Assembly (NCBI GenBank): GCA_016929595.1
Contig: JAFGIN010000220.1
Location: forward strand, 29,317 to 93,316
DNA from: Chitinispirillaceae bacterium
GTDB lineage: Bacteria > Fibrobacterota > Chitinivibrionia > Chitinivibrionales > Chitinispirillaceae
DNA length: 64,000 nucleotides
Direction of reading: 5' to 3'
Notes under the pieces: generated by a model
Databases searched by the model: none
The model's input: only the letters and a program-made list of their open reading frames with translations
Told to the model about the DNA's origin: nothing
Program-made: the position numbers and the translations under genes
Shown here: positions 55,641 to 64,000 of the stretch, one piece after another
Layout of the letters: each line of letters begins with the position of its first letter
How positions within the stretch are numbered: the first letter of the stretch is position 1

Positions 55641-56780
55641 ATGAATAAACATAGTTCAAGAATTATAGAATTGATTGATACTACATTGCGTGATGGAGCA
55701 CAGGCTCCACACGTTACACTTTCATTAAATGACAAAATTGCAATAATCACTAAACTTTACAATGCAGGGATACATATATTCGAGGCTGTAATACCTGCAA
55801 TGGGTCATGAAGAACGTAATGATGTAATGAAATTGAAAAAGCTTTTTCCCGAATGTTCTTTCATGGCCTGGTGCAGGGCAAATGAAGATGATATCAATCA
55901 TGCTTTTTTATGCGGTTGTGATTGTATTCATATCTCCTTTCCTGTTTCACAATTACACATGAACATTATACGTTTTACGGAAAAAGATATCATTAGTAAA
56001 ATGACAAAACTCATGAAAATCGCAGGAAAAAACGGACGGGCAGTTTCTATTGGAGCTCAGGATGCATCACGGGCCGAATTACCCTTCTTAAAAAAATTTA
56101 CATCAGTAGCTCTCGATACCGGAGCACAAAGGGTGAGGATTGCTGATACTGTTGGAATACTGTCACCTCTGAAAACAAAAATGTTATTTAAATATCTTCT
56201 CGAATGTGCTCCAGGAAAAGCACTGGAATTTCATGGCCATAATGATTTTGGTATGGCAACAGCAAATACAATCACAGCCCTTGAAACCGGGGTTGATTTT
56301 GCATCAGTGACAGTCAATGGAATTGGCGAGCGTGCAGGGAATGCCGCCCTGGAGGAAGTTGTCATGGCGATTATTGAGACAACTTCACTGCCATACACTT
56401 TTAATACGGGTTTAATCTCTTCAATGTGTACAACTGTAGCAAATATTACAAAAATTTATATACCTGAAAATAAACCAGTTACCGGAGACTCAATTTTTTT
56501 ACATAAATCGGGGATTCATTGCCATGCTCTTATAAAAAATCGAAAAGCATATGAGCCTTACAATCCAGAAAAAACCGGACACACCCCGTCCCGATTCTGT
56601 GCCGGAACTCATAGCGGAATTAACGGGCTCCGTTATATGCTTGGAGATGATGCGCAGGATGTATCAGAAGAAATCCTTCAAATCTTTCTTGACTCGATAA
56701 AAAAAATAGCTCGCGCACAGAAGCGATCACTGCCTGAGGAAGAAGTGCGAATGATTTTCAGGGGGAGTGTTTCAACGTGA
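55641..56780 (+). CDS. nifV: Homocitrate synthase
   Basis: 379 residues of the alpha-isopropylmalate/homocitrate synthase family: IELIDTTLRDGAQAPHVTLS (catalytic loop, with Arg-Asp), RIADTVGILSP, EFHGHNDFGMATANTITAL (metal-binding HxH), VNGIGERAGNAALEEVVM. Converts 2-oxoglutarate and acetyl-CoA to homocitrate, the organic ligand of FeMo-cofactor. The usually conserved Glu of RDGEQ is Ala here (RDGAQ). Its last 4 bases overlap the GNAT gene. Confidence 0.95.
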   Translation: MNKHSSRIIELIDTTLRDGAQAPHVTLSLNDKIAIITKLYNAGIHIFEAVIPAMGHEERNDVMKLKKLFPECSFMAWCRANEDDINHAFLCGCDCIHISFPVSQLHMNIIRFTEKDIISKMTKLMKIAGKNGRAVSIGAQDASRAELPFLKKFTSVALDTGAQRVRIADTVGILSPLKTKMLFKYLLECAPGKALEFHGHNDFGMATANTITALETGVDFASVTVNGIGERAGNAALEEVVMAIIETTSLPYTFNTGLISSMCTTVANITKIYIPENKPVTGDSIFLHKSGIHCHALIKNRKAYEPYNPEKTGHTPSRFCAGTHSGINGLRYMLGDDAQDVSEEILQIFLDSIKKIARAQKRSLPEEEVRMIFRGSVST

Positions 56781-57292
56781 GACCTGATGATAAACATCTG
56801 CTTTCTATTCAGATTGCAGATTTGACGGACGATGTACATTGCAGCTATGTAATCGCCCTTGTAAATGAATATCGGTGTGATTCGATGGGTGGTTCTCTTG
56901 GCGCGATTGCGAAGGAATCAGAACTGGAGCTTTTGCATGGTTTGCGGAATCATCCTTCATCGATAGTGTATTTTGCGTTATTAAATGGTACTGTTGCCGG
57001 CATGGCAGTCTGTTTTACCGGTTTTTCAACTTTCAGAGCTAAAAAACTTCTCAACATACACGATCTGATACTTTATAGAGATTATCGTAAAAAAGGTATT
57101 GGGACCTGGTTTTTGAAAAAAATTGCTGAAGAGGTTTCGAACGCAGGGTATTGCAAATTAACACTTGAAGTACGAACAGATAATAAATTCGCCAAAAAAG
57201 CCTACAGAAAGGTTGGGTTTTCACCTTGTGCGGATCCTATGGAGTTCTGGGTTATGGAAATCAATTCCTTTGATATAGGAAGAAGGAGCTAA
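56777..57292 (+). CDS. GNAT-family N-acetyltransferase
   Basis: 171 residues with the GNAT core: INIHDLILYRDYRKKGIGTWFLKKIAEEV (motif A with R/K-x-x-G-x-G/A acetyl-CoA loop), KLTLEVRTDNKFAKKAYRKVGFSPC (motif B). Begins with GTG 56777 inside the nifV stop. Such genes are seen next to nifV in several diazotrophs; the substrate is unknown. Confidence 0.9.
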   Translation: MRPDDKHLLSIQIADLTDDVHCSYVIALVNEYRCDSMGGSLGAIAKESELELLHGLRNHPSSIVYFALLNGTVAGMAVCFTGFSTFRAKKLLNIHDLILYRDYRKKGIGTWFLKKIAEEVSNAGYCKLTLEVRTDNKFAKKAYRKVGFSPCADPMEFWVMEINSFDIGRRS

Positions 57293-57396
57293 CTTAAGAT
57301 GTATTCATACAAGTGTTACCTGCCTATCGCAACTAAAAGTATACAAATAAATAAAATGCCAATTTGAAAGTCAAATTAAAAAAGTGAGGAGAAAAG

Positions 57397-58242
57397 ATGA
57401 TTTACATTCCCGATGTCTATCTGGAAAATCTGCTGATGGAAGACTGTCGGTATGGTGACCTTACAACTGATATTCTGGAAATTGCAGAGACTTCTGCCCG
57501 TATAGAAATTACAACAAGACAAAAGTGTGTTCTTTGTGGAACCAGCCTGGTTTCCAGACTTTTAAAAAAGGTTGGGATTGATGTTACCTATGCGATTCAA
57601 GATGGTACTTTCGTTGATAGTGACATTACCATCCTTGAGGCAAAGGGGACTGCAGGAGCATTTCATACTGCATGGAGAGTATCCATGAATGTGCTTGAAT
57701 TCTGTACCGGTATTACAACACGTACCAGACGGTTGCTTGATATATCACGTGAAATAAAACCTGATATTGAACTTGCCGTTACAAGGAAAAACATTCCCGG
57801 GACACGTGATATGTCAATCCTTGCAATTCGTTCTGCTGGTGCATTCCCTCATCGACTCGGTTTATCGGAAACCGTTCTCGTTTTTAATCATCACTATCTT
57901 TTTACAGGAGGATTTGAAAAGCTGATGGCTGATATAGGCAGATTCAAAACCATCTGTCCGGAAAAAAAACTTATTATTGAGGTGGCTACCCTGGATGCTG
58001 GATTCACGGCCCTTGAAGCTGATGTTGATGCTGTTCAATGTGACAAAATGGAACCGGCGGATCTGTCGGTACTAGTCAGAAAAGCATCTGCCTCCTGTCC
58101 GAAGACAATAATTATTGCTACGGGAGGTATCAACGAATCAAACATACGGGACTACGCATCGACAGGAGTACAGGTGATATCGACATCCTCTGTCTATTTC
58201 GGGGCTCCTGTTGACTTTGGTTTCAAACTTATGCCATTGTAA
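57397..58242 (+). CDS. modD: ModD, molybdenum-utilisation protein (nicotinate phosphoribosyltransferase-like)
   Basis: 281 residues, homologous to NadC (quinolinate phosphoribosyltransferase) but of the ModD subgroup. Shared residues include LLMEDCRYGDLTTDIL, ARIEITTRQKCVLCGT, TRRLLDISREIKPDIELAVTRK(NIPGTRDMSI), and ATGGINESNIRDYASTGVQVIS. ModD genes accompany molybdate transport loci; its precise job is unsettled. 104 bp after the GNAT gene, 281 bp before modA, on the same strand. Confidence 0.88.
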   Translation: MIYIPDVYLENLLMEDCRYGDLTTDILEIAETSARIEITTRQKCVLCGTSLVSRLLKKVGIDVTYAIQDGTFVDSDITILEAKGTAGAFHTAWRVSMNVLEFCTGITTRTRRLLDISREIKPDIELAVTRKNIPGTRDMSILAIRSAGAFPHRLGLSETVLVFNHHYLFTGGFEKLMADIGRFKTICPEKKLIIEVATLDAGFTALEADVDAVQCDKMEPADLSVLVRKASASCPKTIIIATGGINESNIRDYASTGVQVISTSSVYFGAPVDFGFKLMPL

Positions 58243-58297
58243 TCCGGTACAGTGTAATTTGACTGAACATATTTGAATCCTGGTTAGGAATATTCGT

Positions 58298-58489
58298 ATG
58301 CATTTAATAAGTGTAAGTCGAAAAACGGTTGCAGTTGTCACAGTCATAGCACCATTGATCCTTAACGCTCAAAGCAGGATACCGGATACATTAGAAGTAG
58401 GAAGTCTGGAAAAAATCATTGTGACAGGCAAAAAAGGGGATGTCCTTGAAAATATATCCGGAAAAAGAATACAGTTCTTGGTAACCTGA
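58298..58489 (+). pseudogene. Truncated TonB-receptor-like leader (63 codons)
   Basis: ATG 58298 has AGGA eight bases upstream. Translation shows a signal peptide (VAVVTVIAPLILNAQS) then VGSLEKIIVTGKKGDVL, which resembles the N-terminal TonB box/plug start (EEIVVTG) of TonB-dependent receptors. It then stops at residue 63, where a receptor would have >600 more. Lies just upstream of modA, so it may be the remnant of a molybdate- or ligand-uptake receptor. Confidence 0.45.
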
Positions 58490-58523
58490 TGGTAAATTAT
58501 TAACATAGAATAAGGAATCGAAA

Positions 58524-59270
58524 ATGAATATTCTCTTTACATTGTTTTCTACTGTATCAATGACTATCTCTTCAGGCGCACAGGTCTCTCCCGCTGTCGC
58601 AGCAAATATGAAATATGCATTTATGGAAATAAGTGAAAAATTTACAATGCAAACTGGATACAGTGTTACCCCTATATATGGTTCCTCAGGAAAAATAGTT
58701 TCACAGATAAGAAGTGGGGCACCTTTCGACATGTTTATATCCTCCGATATCGGATTCACCGACAGCATCTGTGTATCCAGATTAAATGCCGGTACACCGA
58801 AAGTGTATGCATTCGGTAAAATTGTACTCTGGACAATGAAACCGTACGATCATTCAAAAGGTGTATCACTGCTTAAAGAAAGTATAATCAAGACTGTTGC
58901 TTTAGGGGATATGAAAATGACTGTTTACGGACCCGCTGTAAGAACGTATCTGAAAAAGATGAATCTATGGGAGTGTGTGTACTCCAAAGCGGTTTATGGA
59001 TCAAATATTACTCAGGTAGCGCAATACATTGTCAATGGATCAGCAGATGTTGGATTTTGTGCAAAATCAATCGTACTTTCCAGGGAAATGAAAGATCAGG
59101 GGACATGGGTCGAGATTGATTCCACAAGCTATGATCCGATGCCACAATCGGCAGTAATTCTGAAATATGGAGAGATGCACCATAATAAAATAACCCAGGC
59201 ACTTTATGACTATTTATATTCTCTTGATTCAAGAGAGATTTTAATCAACTATGGATTTGGGGTACCATGA
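58524..59270 (+). CDS. modA: Molybdate ABC transporter, substrate-binding protein
   Basis: 248 residues with a signal peptide. Class motifs: FMEISEKFTMQTGYSVTPIYGSSGKI, FDMFISSDIGFTDSI, GKIVLWTMKP, LGDMKMTVYGPAVR, NITQVAQYIVNGSADVGFCAKS. Binds molybdate/tungstate in the periplasm. Last 4 bases overlap the Mop-domain gene. Confidence 0.93.
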   Translation: MNILFTLFSTVSMTISSGAQVSPAVAANMKYAFMEISEKFTMQTGYSVTPIYGSSGKIVSQIRSGAPFDMFISSDIGFTDSICVSRLNAGTPKVYAFGKIVLWTMKPYDHSKGVSLLKESIIKTVALGDMKMTVYGPAVRTYLKKMNLWECVYSKAVYGSNITQVAQYIVNGSADVGFCAKSIVLSREMKDQGTWVEIDSTSYDPMPQSAVILKYGEMHHNKITQALYDYLYSLDSREILINYGFGVP

Positions 59271-59677
59271 ACATAATTCCCGGTGTGATTTCTTCTGTTC
59301 TTGAAGATGACCTTTTTGCTAAAATTGATATTGAACATGATAATATCAATTTTAGCGCATGTATTCTCAATTCAGAATGTGATGCAACGTTCAGCAAACC
59401 GGGTACTCCGGTTAACATGGCCTTCAAGGAAACCGATACGATCATTTCATTATTAAATGACAAAAAAATCAGTTGCAGGAACCGGTTTCCTTCAAAAGTA
59501 ACATCGATTGTTTATGGCGTAGTTATGACACGGATTGCTGCGGCTTATAAAGGCTTTACAATTGTTTCGCTTGTTACCAGTAGTTCAGCGCGTCAATTAA
59601 ACCTCAGACCCGATATTTCCGTTATCTGTATGGTTAAATCAACTTCAATGATACTCAGCATCAGAAAGCGGGGTTGA
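59267..59677 (+). CDS. Molybdopterin-binding-like protein with two Mop/TOBE domains
   Basis: 136 residues. The second half (SCRNRFPSKVTSIVYGVVMTRIAAAY...TIVSLVTSSSARQLNLRPD...VKSTSMIL) is a typical Mop domain, with the conserved SARNRLPG-type start. The first half is more diverged. Such small proteins bind molybdate/molybdenum oxyanions in the cytoplasm and may buffer it. Between modA and modB, ATGA-coupled to modA. Confidence 0.85.
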   Translation: MNIIPGVISSVLEDDLFAKIDIEHDNINFSACILNSECDATFSKPGTPVNMAFKETDTIISLLNDKKISCRNRFPSKVTSIVYGVVMTRIAAAYKGFTIVSLVTSSSARQLNLRPDISVICMVKSTSMILSIRKRG

Positions 59678-60345
59678 TGATGATTGATTTGACACCAATG
59701 ATTCTCAGTTTTAAACTGGCACTATTATGCACGGTTATTCTTACGGTAATTGGCATACCAGTAGCATACTGGTTATCATCTTCACAAACGTATCTGAAGG
59801 TTTTTTTCCGTTCTGCAATAATGCTCCCGCTTGTTGTGCCCCCATCAGTGCTGGGATTTTATTTACTGGTTTTATGGAGTCCATTATCGCCGATGGGCCG
59901 AATCCTTGAACAACAATTTCATTTAAGACTGGTATTCAGTTTTGAAGGGCTGGTTATTGCATCTGTCATTGCCGGCATCCCGTTCATGCTCAACCCACTC
60001 ATTGCCGGCTTTGAGGGATTGTCTCCATCACTGAAAGAGGCTTCAAGTACACTTGGGAAAAATGATTTGGAAACACTGCTTCGGGTGCTGCTACCCTCAG
60101 TAAGACCATCATTATTTATCGGTATTGTGATGACGTTTATCCATACCTTTGGAGAATTCGGGCTTGTACTGATGCTTGGGGGAAAGATTCCAGGGAAAAC
60201 GTTGACCGCTTCGATTGCTCTATATGACCATGTGGAATCACTCGAATACTCTCAGGCACATATCTATGCTGCGGTCATTACTTTCAGTGCATTCCTTTCG
60301 TTGGTTTTCCTTTTTATGCTCAGTAAGAAAAGTGGAGTTCGATGA
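59677..60345 (+). CDS. modB: Molybdate ABC transporter permease
   Basis: 222 residues from ATG 59677 (TTG 59674 and ATG 59680 are alternatives; the upstream stop TGA overlaps). Five to six transmembrane segments, with LPLVVPPSVLGFYLLVLWSP and the EAA loop EASSTLGKNDLETLLRVLLP for ATPase contact. Forms the membrane channel with ModC. Confidence 0.93.
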   Translation: MMIDLTPMILSFKLALLCTVILTVIGIPVAYWLSSSQTYLKVFFRSAIMLPLVVPPSVLGFYLLVLWSPLSPMGRILEQQFHLRLVFSFEGLVIASVIAGIPFMLNPLIAGFEGLSPSLKEASSTLGKNDLETLLRVLLPSVRPSLFIGIVMTFIHTFGEFGLVLMLGGKIPGKTLTASIALYDHVESLEYSQAHIYAAVITFSAFLSLVFLFMLSKKSGVR

Positions 60346-61256
60346 TGATTTCAATGAAAATTTCAAAAAAAATTTTTTCATCAGATGGCCCTCGTACATT
60401 GTCTGTTGATCTTGATATAAATAGAAGAGAGTTCATTTCATTTTTTGGTCCTTCAGGTGCAGGAAAAACAACTACTCTCCGGATGCTGGCTGGATTAACA
60501 AAGCCAGACAGTGGTACAATAGTTGTGAACGGAAGGACCTGGTTTGATTCTGAAAAAAAAATCAATCTTCCGGTACAGAAAAGAAATGTCGGTTATGTTT
60601 TCCAGAATTATGCGCTGTTTCCCACCATGACTGTCCGTCAAAATCTGGAGTACGCAGCAGGAAAGAATGCGGCTTCGATAGATATGATTATGCTTATGAT
60701 GGGACTTGAAGCATTCGGAAATGTACTTCCCGCCAGGCTCAGTGGAGGACAGCGTCAACGGGTTGCGCTGGCGCGGACACTGGTTCGGGCACCGGATATA
60801 TTGTTGCTTGATGAGCCATTGTCTGCAATAGACCATCAGATGCGATGCACTTTACAGGGTGAAATAGTCAAGCTGCACCGGCAGTTTAATCTGACATCGA
60901 TTATCATAACACATGATATCACAGAAATTTTTACTATGGCTGATATGGTTGCGGTTTTTGGCAACGGTGCGGTCCAGACGCATGGAACACCTGATGCAGT
61001 CTTTGGTCATCATTTGAGCACGAAATTCCGAGTTACTGGTAAAATTGTCGCAATTAAAACCAGTGATGTTGCATCTGTAATAACCGTTCAGGCTGGTGGT
61101 TCCCAGACAAAAGTGGTAGTAGACGTAGAACAAACAGATCAATTCTGTGCAGGGCAGGATGTCGTTGTCGCAGCAAAAGCGTTTGCTCCTCTTTTATTGC
61201 CTCTACATAAAATAAACAGCATCGATTTACGAATAGCTGAATGTAACACGATTTAA
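60342..61256 (+). CDS. modC: Molybdate ABC transporter ATP-binding protein
   Basis: 304 residues. Walker A FFGPSGAGKTTTLRMLAG; Q loop VFQNYALFPTMTVRQNL; signature LSGGQRQRVALARTLV; Walker B ILLLDEPLSAID; H loop IIITHDI. After residue ~220 a reduced TOBE-like tail (KIVAIKTSDVASVITVQ). Overlaps modB by four bases. End of the nif-mod run. Confidence 0.95.
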   Translation: MMISMKISKKIFSSDGPRTLSVDLDINRREFISFFGPSGAGKTTTLRMLAGLTKPDSGTIVVNGRTWFDSEKKINLPVQKRNVGYVFQNYALFPTMTVRQNLEYAAGKNAASIDMIMLMMGLEAFGNVLPARLSGGQRQRVALARTLVRAPDILLLDEPLSAIDHQMRCTLQGEIVKLHRQFNLTSIIITHDITEIFTMADMVAVFGNGAVQTHGTPDAVFGHHLSTKFRVTGKIVAIKTSDVASVITVQAGGSQTKVVVDVEQTDQFCAGQDVVVAAKAFAPLLLPLHKINSIDLRIAECNTI

Positions 61257-61684
61257 CAAATCCTGAAATAGATAGTCAATCGTGAAAAGAGGGGGGGTAC
61301 TTCTGCAAGTGCATCATTATGTTAAAGGCCGGCCCACTGTATTTACTGAGCATTAAACGATCGGGGCGCAACTGAGAACCTCTGTAGCTGCAAAATTAAT
61401 AATTTGACATTTCACCCAATTTTACTTATATTATTGGTTAAGTTTTATTGCCCTGTTGCGTATTTATGCGATGAAAGTCGCATTTTATTTTAAATTCAAT
61501 CATACACTTAAAGCCTGAGTCTCCACTGTGATAACCAGAAAAGATGTCATTCATGGAATCGTTAAGCACATTTTCGATTCCTGCGATATCAGATTTTCTG
61601 GTCAGAACAATTTCGTTATCTTGTAATGAAAAGAAACTAATTAATGCATACATTTAATAATTAATCATCATGAGGAGAAGGCAA
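61257..61684. other. 428-bp intergenic
   Basis: After modC: a G-run (GGGGGGG near 61290), no T-run terminator. A minus-strand frame at 61438-61653 (71 codons) reads like protein (SDIAGIENVLNDSMNDIFSG) but lacks a ribosome site. AGGAGAAGG at about 61670 precedes the next start. Confidence 0.35.
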
Positions 61685-64000
61685 ATGACCATTAAAAAAC
61701 TGCTGTTTTTGACAGCTGCAATTGTTTGCACTGGAATACCTGTCAGAACTGCGTCTGCTGCGGGTCAGACAATTACTATTGCAGGAAGGCAGGTACCACC
61801 TCCGGCAACAGTCGCTGTAATCAGGGACAATTCAGTCAATTATGCAACAATGGTAGCTCAGGCACTTGAAGCGGCTCTTGGAGCGGGAGGAATCAGCAAT
61901 CTTGTTCACAGCGGGCAGACCGTTGTGATCAAACCCAACCTTGTTAGTAACAATGTACATGCAGTTACCGACTGGCGCATAGTGAGAGCTCTTGTTGATC
62001 AGATCAAAACAGTAAATGGAGGTGCGAATATTACCATTGCTGAAGCATCTGCAACCAATTCATCTACTTCCAATACACGAACTATTATGGCTGCACAAGG
62101 TTATACTGCTGCGAATTTCCCAGGAGTGACACTGCTTGATCTGAATAACCTTACCGAATGCCCCACTAATAATTATGTACTGACTGATGGAGCATCAGAT
62201 AACACAACCAAAAGGGTAGCCGCTTTAATTTATGAAGCTGATGTTTTTATCGATATGCCGAAAATGAAAACTCATTACCATGCCGGTTTTACCGGTGCTG
62301 TTAAAAATATTGGTATAGGAGTGCCATCATGGATGATCTGGAATACTCCGGGATCCAACAATAATAAGGGTGGTCTTCACAACGATATTCGCCGTGAAAT
62401 TCTCGACCATATTCTCACCAGGGTGCCCGATCTGACAGTCATGGATGCAATACAGGCGATGGAAGGTCAGGGACCGGTCAGTGGAAATCCTGTAACAATG
62501 AATTGTGTTCTTGCCAGCAGGGATCCGGTTGCGATTGATGCTGTAGCATGTGATATCATGAATATACCACCATATCTGATCACACATCTTGTTCTGGTTG
62601 CAAATGAAAATGTTGGTATAATCGATCTGAACCATATAACGGTTACTGGAAATGTTACTGTTAATAATTTGCGCAGGAGTTTCCTCCGGGCAACTCCCGG
62701 TGGGCTTACCCCACCATATGAACTTTCAACAATACCCTATCGTGCAACAACAGTCATCCGCACAGCTCCATTAAGCGGTGTAACTATCGATGGTAATCTT
62801 GCTGAGTGGGGGCATGCTAATTTTATCGAAATCGATGCTGCAGATCAGGTAAAAAACGCAAACAGCTGGAATGGCAAAACAGACTGCGGTGTGACCGGAA
62901 TCTTCATGTATGATGAAACGAATCTGTATTTTGCTGCTTATGTCAAAGATGATATAAAACTTCCAAATACTGCTACCGGTGCTTCTATTCGTAATGGAGA
63001 GTGCCTGGAACTTTACTTCAGCACTTATACCATACAATATGATAATAATCATGGTACAACCTATATGAGTGACTATGATCATATTTTAGGTGTCAGTTAT
63101 GCAGATAACCCCCAGGCATACATGTTTTCCCACAATCGTGAAGTGAGCGGTTTCAGTGCGAGTAAAGTGGAAACCAGTGACGGGTATTTAATTGAAGCAA
63201 AAATACCGTTAAACAATTTCAACAATATGACTATTTCCCGTTATCGTCAGATCGGTATCAATGTCGGTATTTGTGATGCTGATGCTTCACCGTCAACGGT
63301 AAGTAAAAAAATGTACTGGAATATGGCAACTCAGAGTGATGTTGAAACAAACCCGCAACGGTTGGGAATGTCCTATCTTGATCCCCAGGGTGGTATATAT
63401 GCTGTCCCGCAATGCACACTTACTGTACACGCAGTAAACGGAACTGTAGCAGCGAGTCCGGCAGCACAAATACACAATGCCTATACACTGGTAACATTGA
63501 CAGCAACTCCCGATTCAGGATATATATTTACTGGTTGGAGTGATAGTGTAAGTGAAAATCCACGTACATTACTAATGAGATACTCAAAAGATATCACTGC
63601 AAACTTCGGTAGCGCGCCTGTTCTGAATTCAATTTTTGTTTCGCCTGCATCTGTAACATTATTTACAGGTGGACAGAGACAATTTTCTGCAATCGCGTAT
63701 GGTCAGAACAATCAGGTGTTGTCTCCACAACCGACCTTTTCCTGGACAGTAATCGGTACAGGTACTATAACTACTTCAGGTCTTTATTCCGCTGGAAGTT
63801 CAGCCGGAAGTGCAACTGTATTCGCTACTGTAAATAATATTACCGGGAGTGCAAATGTACTAATAAATGCACAGCCAACCACCATTTGTCAGATTAATAC
63901 AGGAAGCAGCAGTGCGGCCAGTCCTTTTACTGGTGACCAGTACGGGAGTGGTGGTACCATGCGTACCGTAACCAACAGTATCGATCGTAGCGCAGTAAGC
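61685..64000 (+). CDS. Secreted DUF362 protein with CBM9-like, InlB-repeat and malectin-like domains (3' end beyond window)
   Basis: ATG 61685 with AGGAGAAGG upstream; signal peptide ending TASA. Open to the last base. Order: DUF362 (~40-300: GQTVVIKPNLVSNN, DMPKMKTHYHAGFTGAVKNIGIGVP, LASRDPVAIDAVACDIM); CBM9-like domain (~360-560: VTIDGNLAEWGHANFIEI, YFAAYVKDDIKLPN); an InlB B-repeat-like module (VNGTVAASPAAQIHNAY...YIFTGWSDS); an Ig-like BIG2-type domain (~650-720); then start of a malectin-like domain (QINTGSSSAASPFTGDQY). DUF362 is usually cytoplasmic; secretion and fusion to sugar-binding parts is notable. Confidence 0.85.
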   Translation, partial: MTIKKLLFLTAAIVCTGIPVRTASAAGQTITIAGRQVPPPATVAVIRDNSVNYATMVAQALEAALGAGGISNLVHSGQTVVIKPNLVSNNVHAVTDWRIVRALVDQIKTVNGGANITIAEASATNSSTSNTRTIMAAQGYTAANFPGVTLLDLNNLTECPTNNYVLTDGASDNTTKRVAALIYEADVFIDMPKMKTHYHAGFTGAVKNIGIGVPSWMIWNTPGSNNNKGGLHNDIRREILDHILTRVPDLTVMDAIQAMEGQGPVSGNPVTMNCVLASRDPVAIDAVACDIMNIPPYLITHLVLVANENVGIIDLNHITVTGNVTVNNLRRSFLRATPGGLTPPYELSTIPYRATTVIRTAPLSGVTIDGNLAEWGHANFIEIDAADQVKNANSWNGKTDCGVTGIFMYDETNLYFAAYVKDDIKLPNTATGASIRNGECLELYFSTYTIQYDNNHGTTYMSDYDHILGVSYADNPQAYMFSHNREVSGFSASKVETSDGYLIEAKIPLNNFNNMTISRYRQIGINVGICDADASPSTVSKKMYWNMATQSDVETNPQRLGMSYLDPQGGIYAVPQCTLTVHAVNGTVAASPAAQIHNAYTLVTLTATPDSGYIFTGWSDSVSENPRTLLMRYSKDITANFGSAPVLNSIFVSPASVTLFTGGQRQFSAIAYGQNNQVLSPQPTFSWTVIGTGTITTSGLYSAGSSAGSATVFATVNNITGSANVLINAQPTTICQINTGSSSAASPFTGDQYGSGGTMRTVTNSIDRSAVS

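Noticed and set aside
61438..61653. 71-codon minus-strand gene
   Set aside because: Protein-like composition but no Shine-Dalgarno and no known family; kept only as a note.

Overview
The window reads as one contig segment from a strictly anaerobic, Gram-negative, polysaccharide-degrading diazotroph, most likely of the Fibrobacterota (Chitinivibrionia-like). This is an inference. It rests on secreted GH9 and GH8 glycanases, C-terminal domains resembling type IX secretion sorting domains, outer-membrane-type lipoproteins, a flagellar export fragment, an [FeFe]-hydrogenase-like protein and a group III (clostridial/archaeal-style) nitrogenase operon with nifI1-nifI2 between nifH and nifD. No rRNA, tRNA or CRISPR array was recognised.

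Layout. 1-1.8 kb: end of a flagellar operon (FliK-like, FlhB-like C-terminal protein). 2-4 kb: a partner-switching (RsbW/RsbV-type) regulatory operon that includes a STAS-kinase fusion. 4-11 kb: lipoprotein, terminator, an inverted-repeat-rich gap, inositol-phosphate synthase, a beta-propeller protein and a Slt-type lytic transglycosylase. 11-22 kb: GH9 cellulase, UvrD-like helicase, cyclophilin, ribosomal protein S1, GalE and a KAP NTPase, with small palindromic repeats between them. 22-27 kb: a double 4Fe-4S protein and, on the other strand, a three-gene sensory [FeFe]-hydrogenase-like operon (2Fe-2S thioredoxin-like protein, HydS-like protein with PAS domain, SpoIIE-type phosphatase) preceded by a Rex-like palindrome. 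27-36 kb: HdeD-like protein, DUF523/DUF1722 protein, a ParA / coiled-coil / HEAT-repeat operon, and two glycosyltransferase-type genes. 36-46 kb: YgiQ radical SAM protein, GH8 glycanase, and a 1600-residue surface protein bracketed by decayed IS200 and ISL3 transposase relics and a MITE-like repeat.

46.3-61.3 kb: the centrepiece, an apparently complete molybdenum nitrogenase locus. A well-formed sigma-54 promoter, with a duplicated 19-bp element upstream, precedes nifH-nifI1-nifI2-nifD-nifK-nifE-nifN-nifB, then a nitrogenase-associated 2Fe-2S ferredoxin, nifV (homocitrate), a GNAT acetyltransferase, modD and modA-mop-modB-modC for molybdate uptake. The genes together supply the catalytic proteins (H, D, K), cofactor assembly (B, E, N, V), nitrogen-status control (I1, I2), an electron carrier and the metal. 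No nifA, nifS or nifU is in the window. The window ends inside a secreted DUF362 protein carrying carbohydrate-binding-type modules.

The most interesting items beyond annotation are: the duplicated element upstream of the sigma-54 promoter; a 140-bp palindromic repeat present in two inverted copies 22 kb apart; transposase fossils recognisable only across frameshifts; the hydrogenase-phosphatase signalling operon with its Rex-like site and an out-of-frame coding tail; a truncated TonB-receptor-like leader inside the molybdate region; and the ParA/HEAT/coiled-coil operon.
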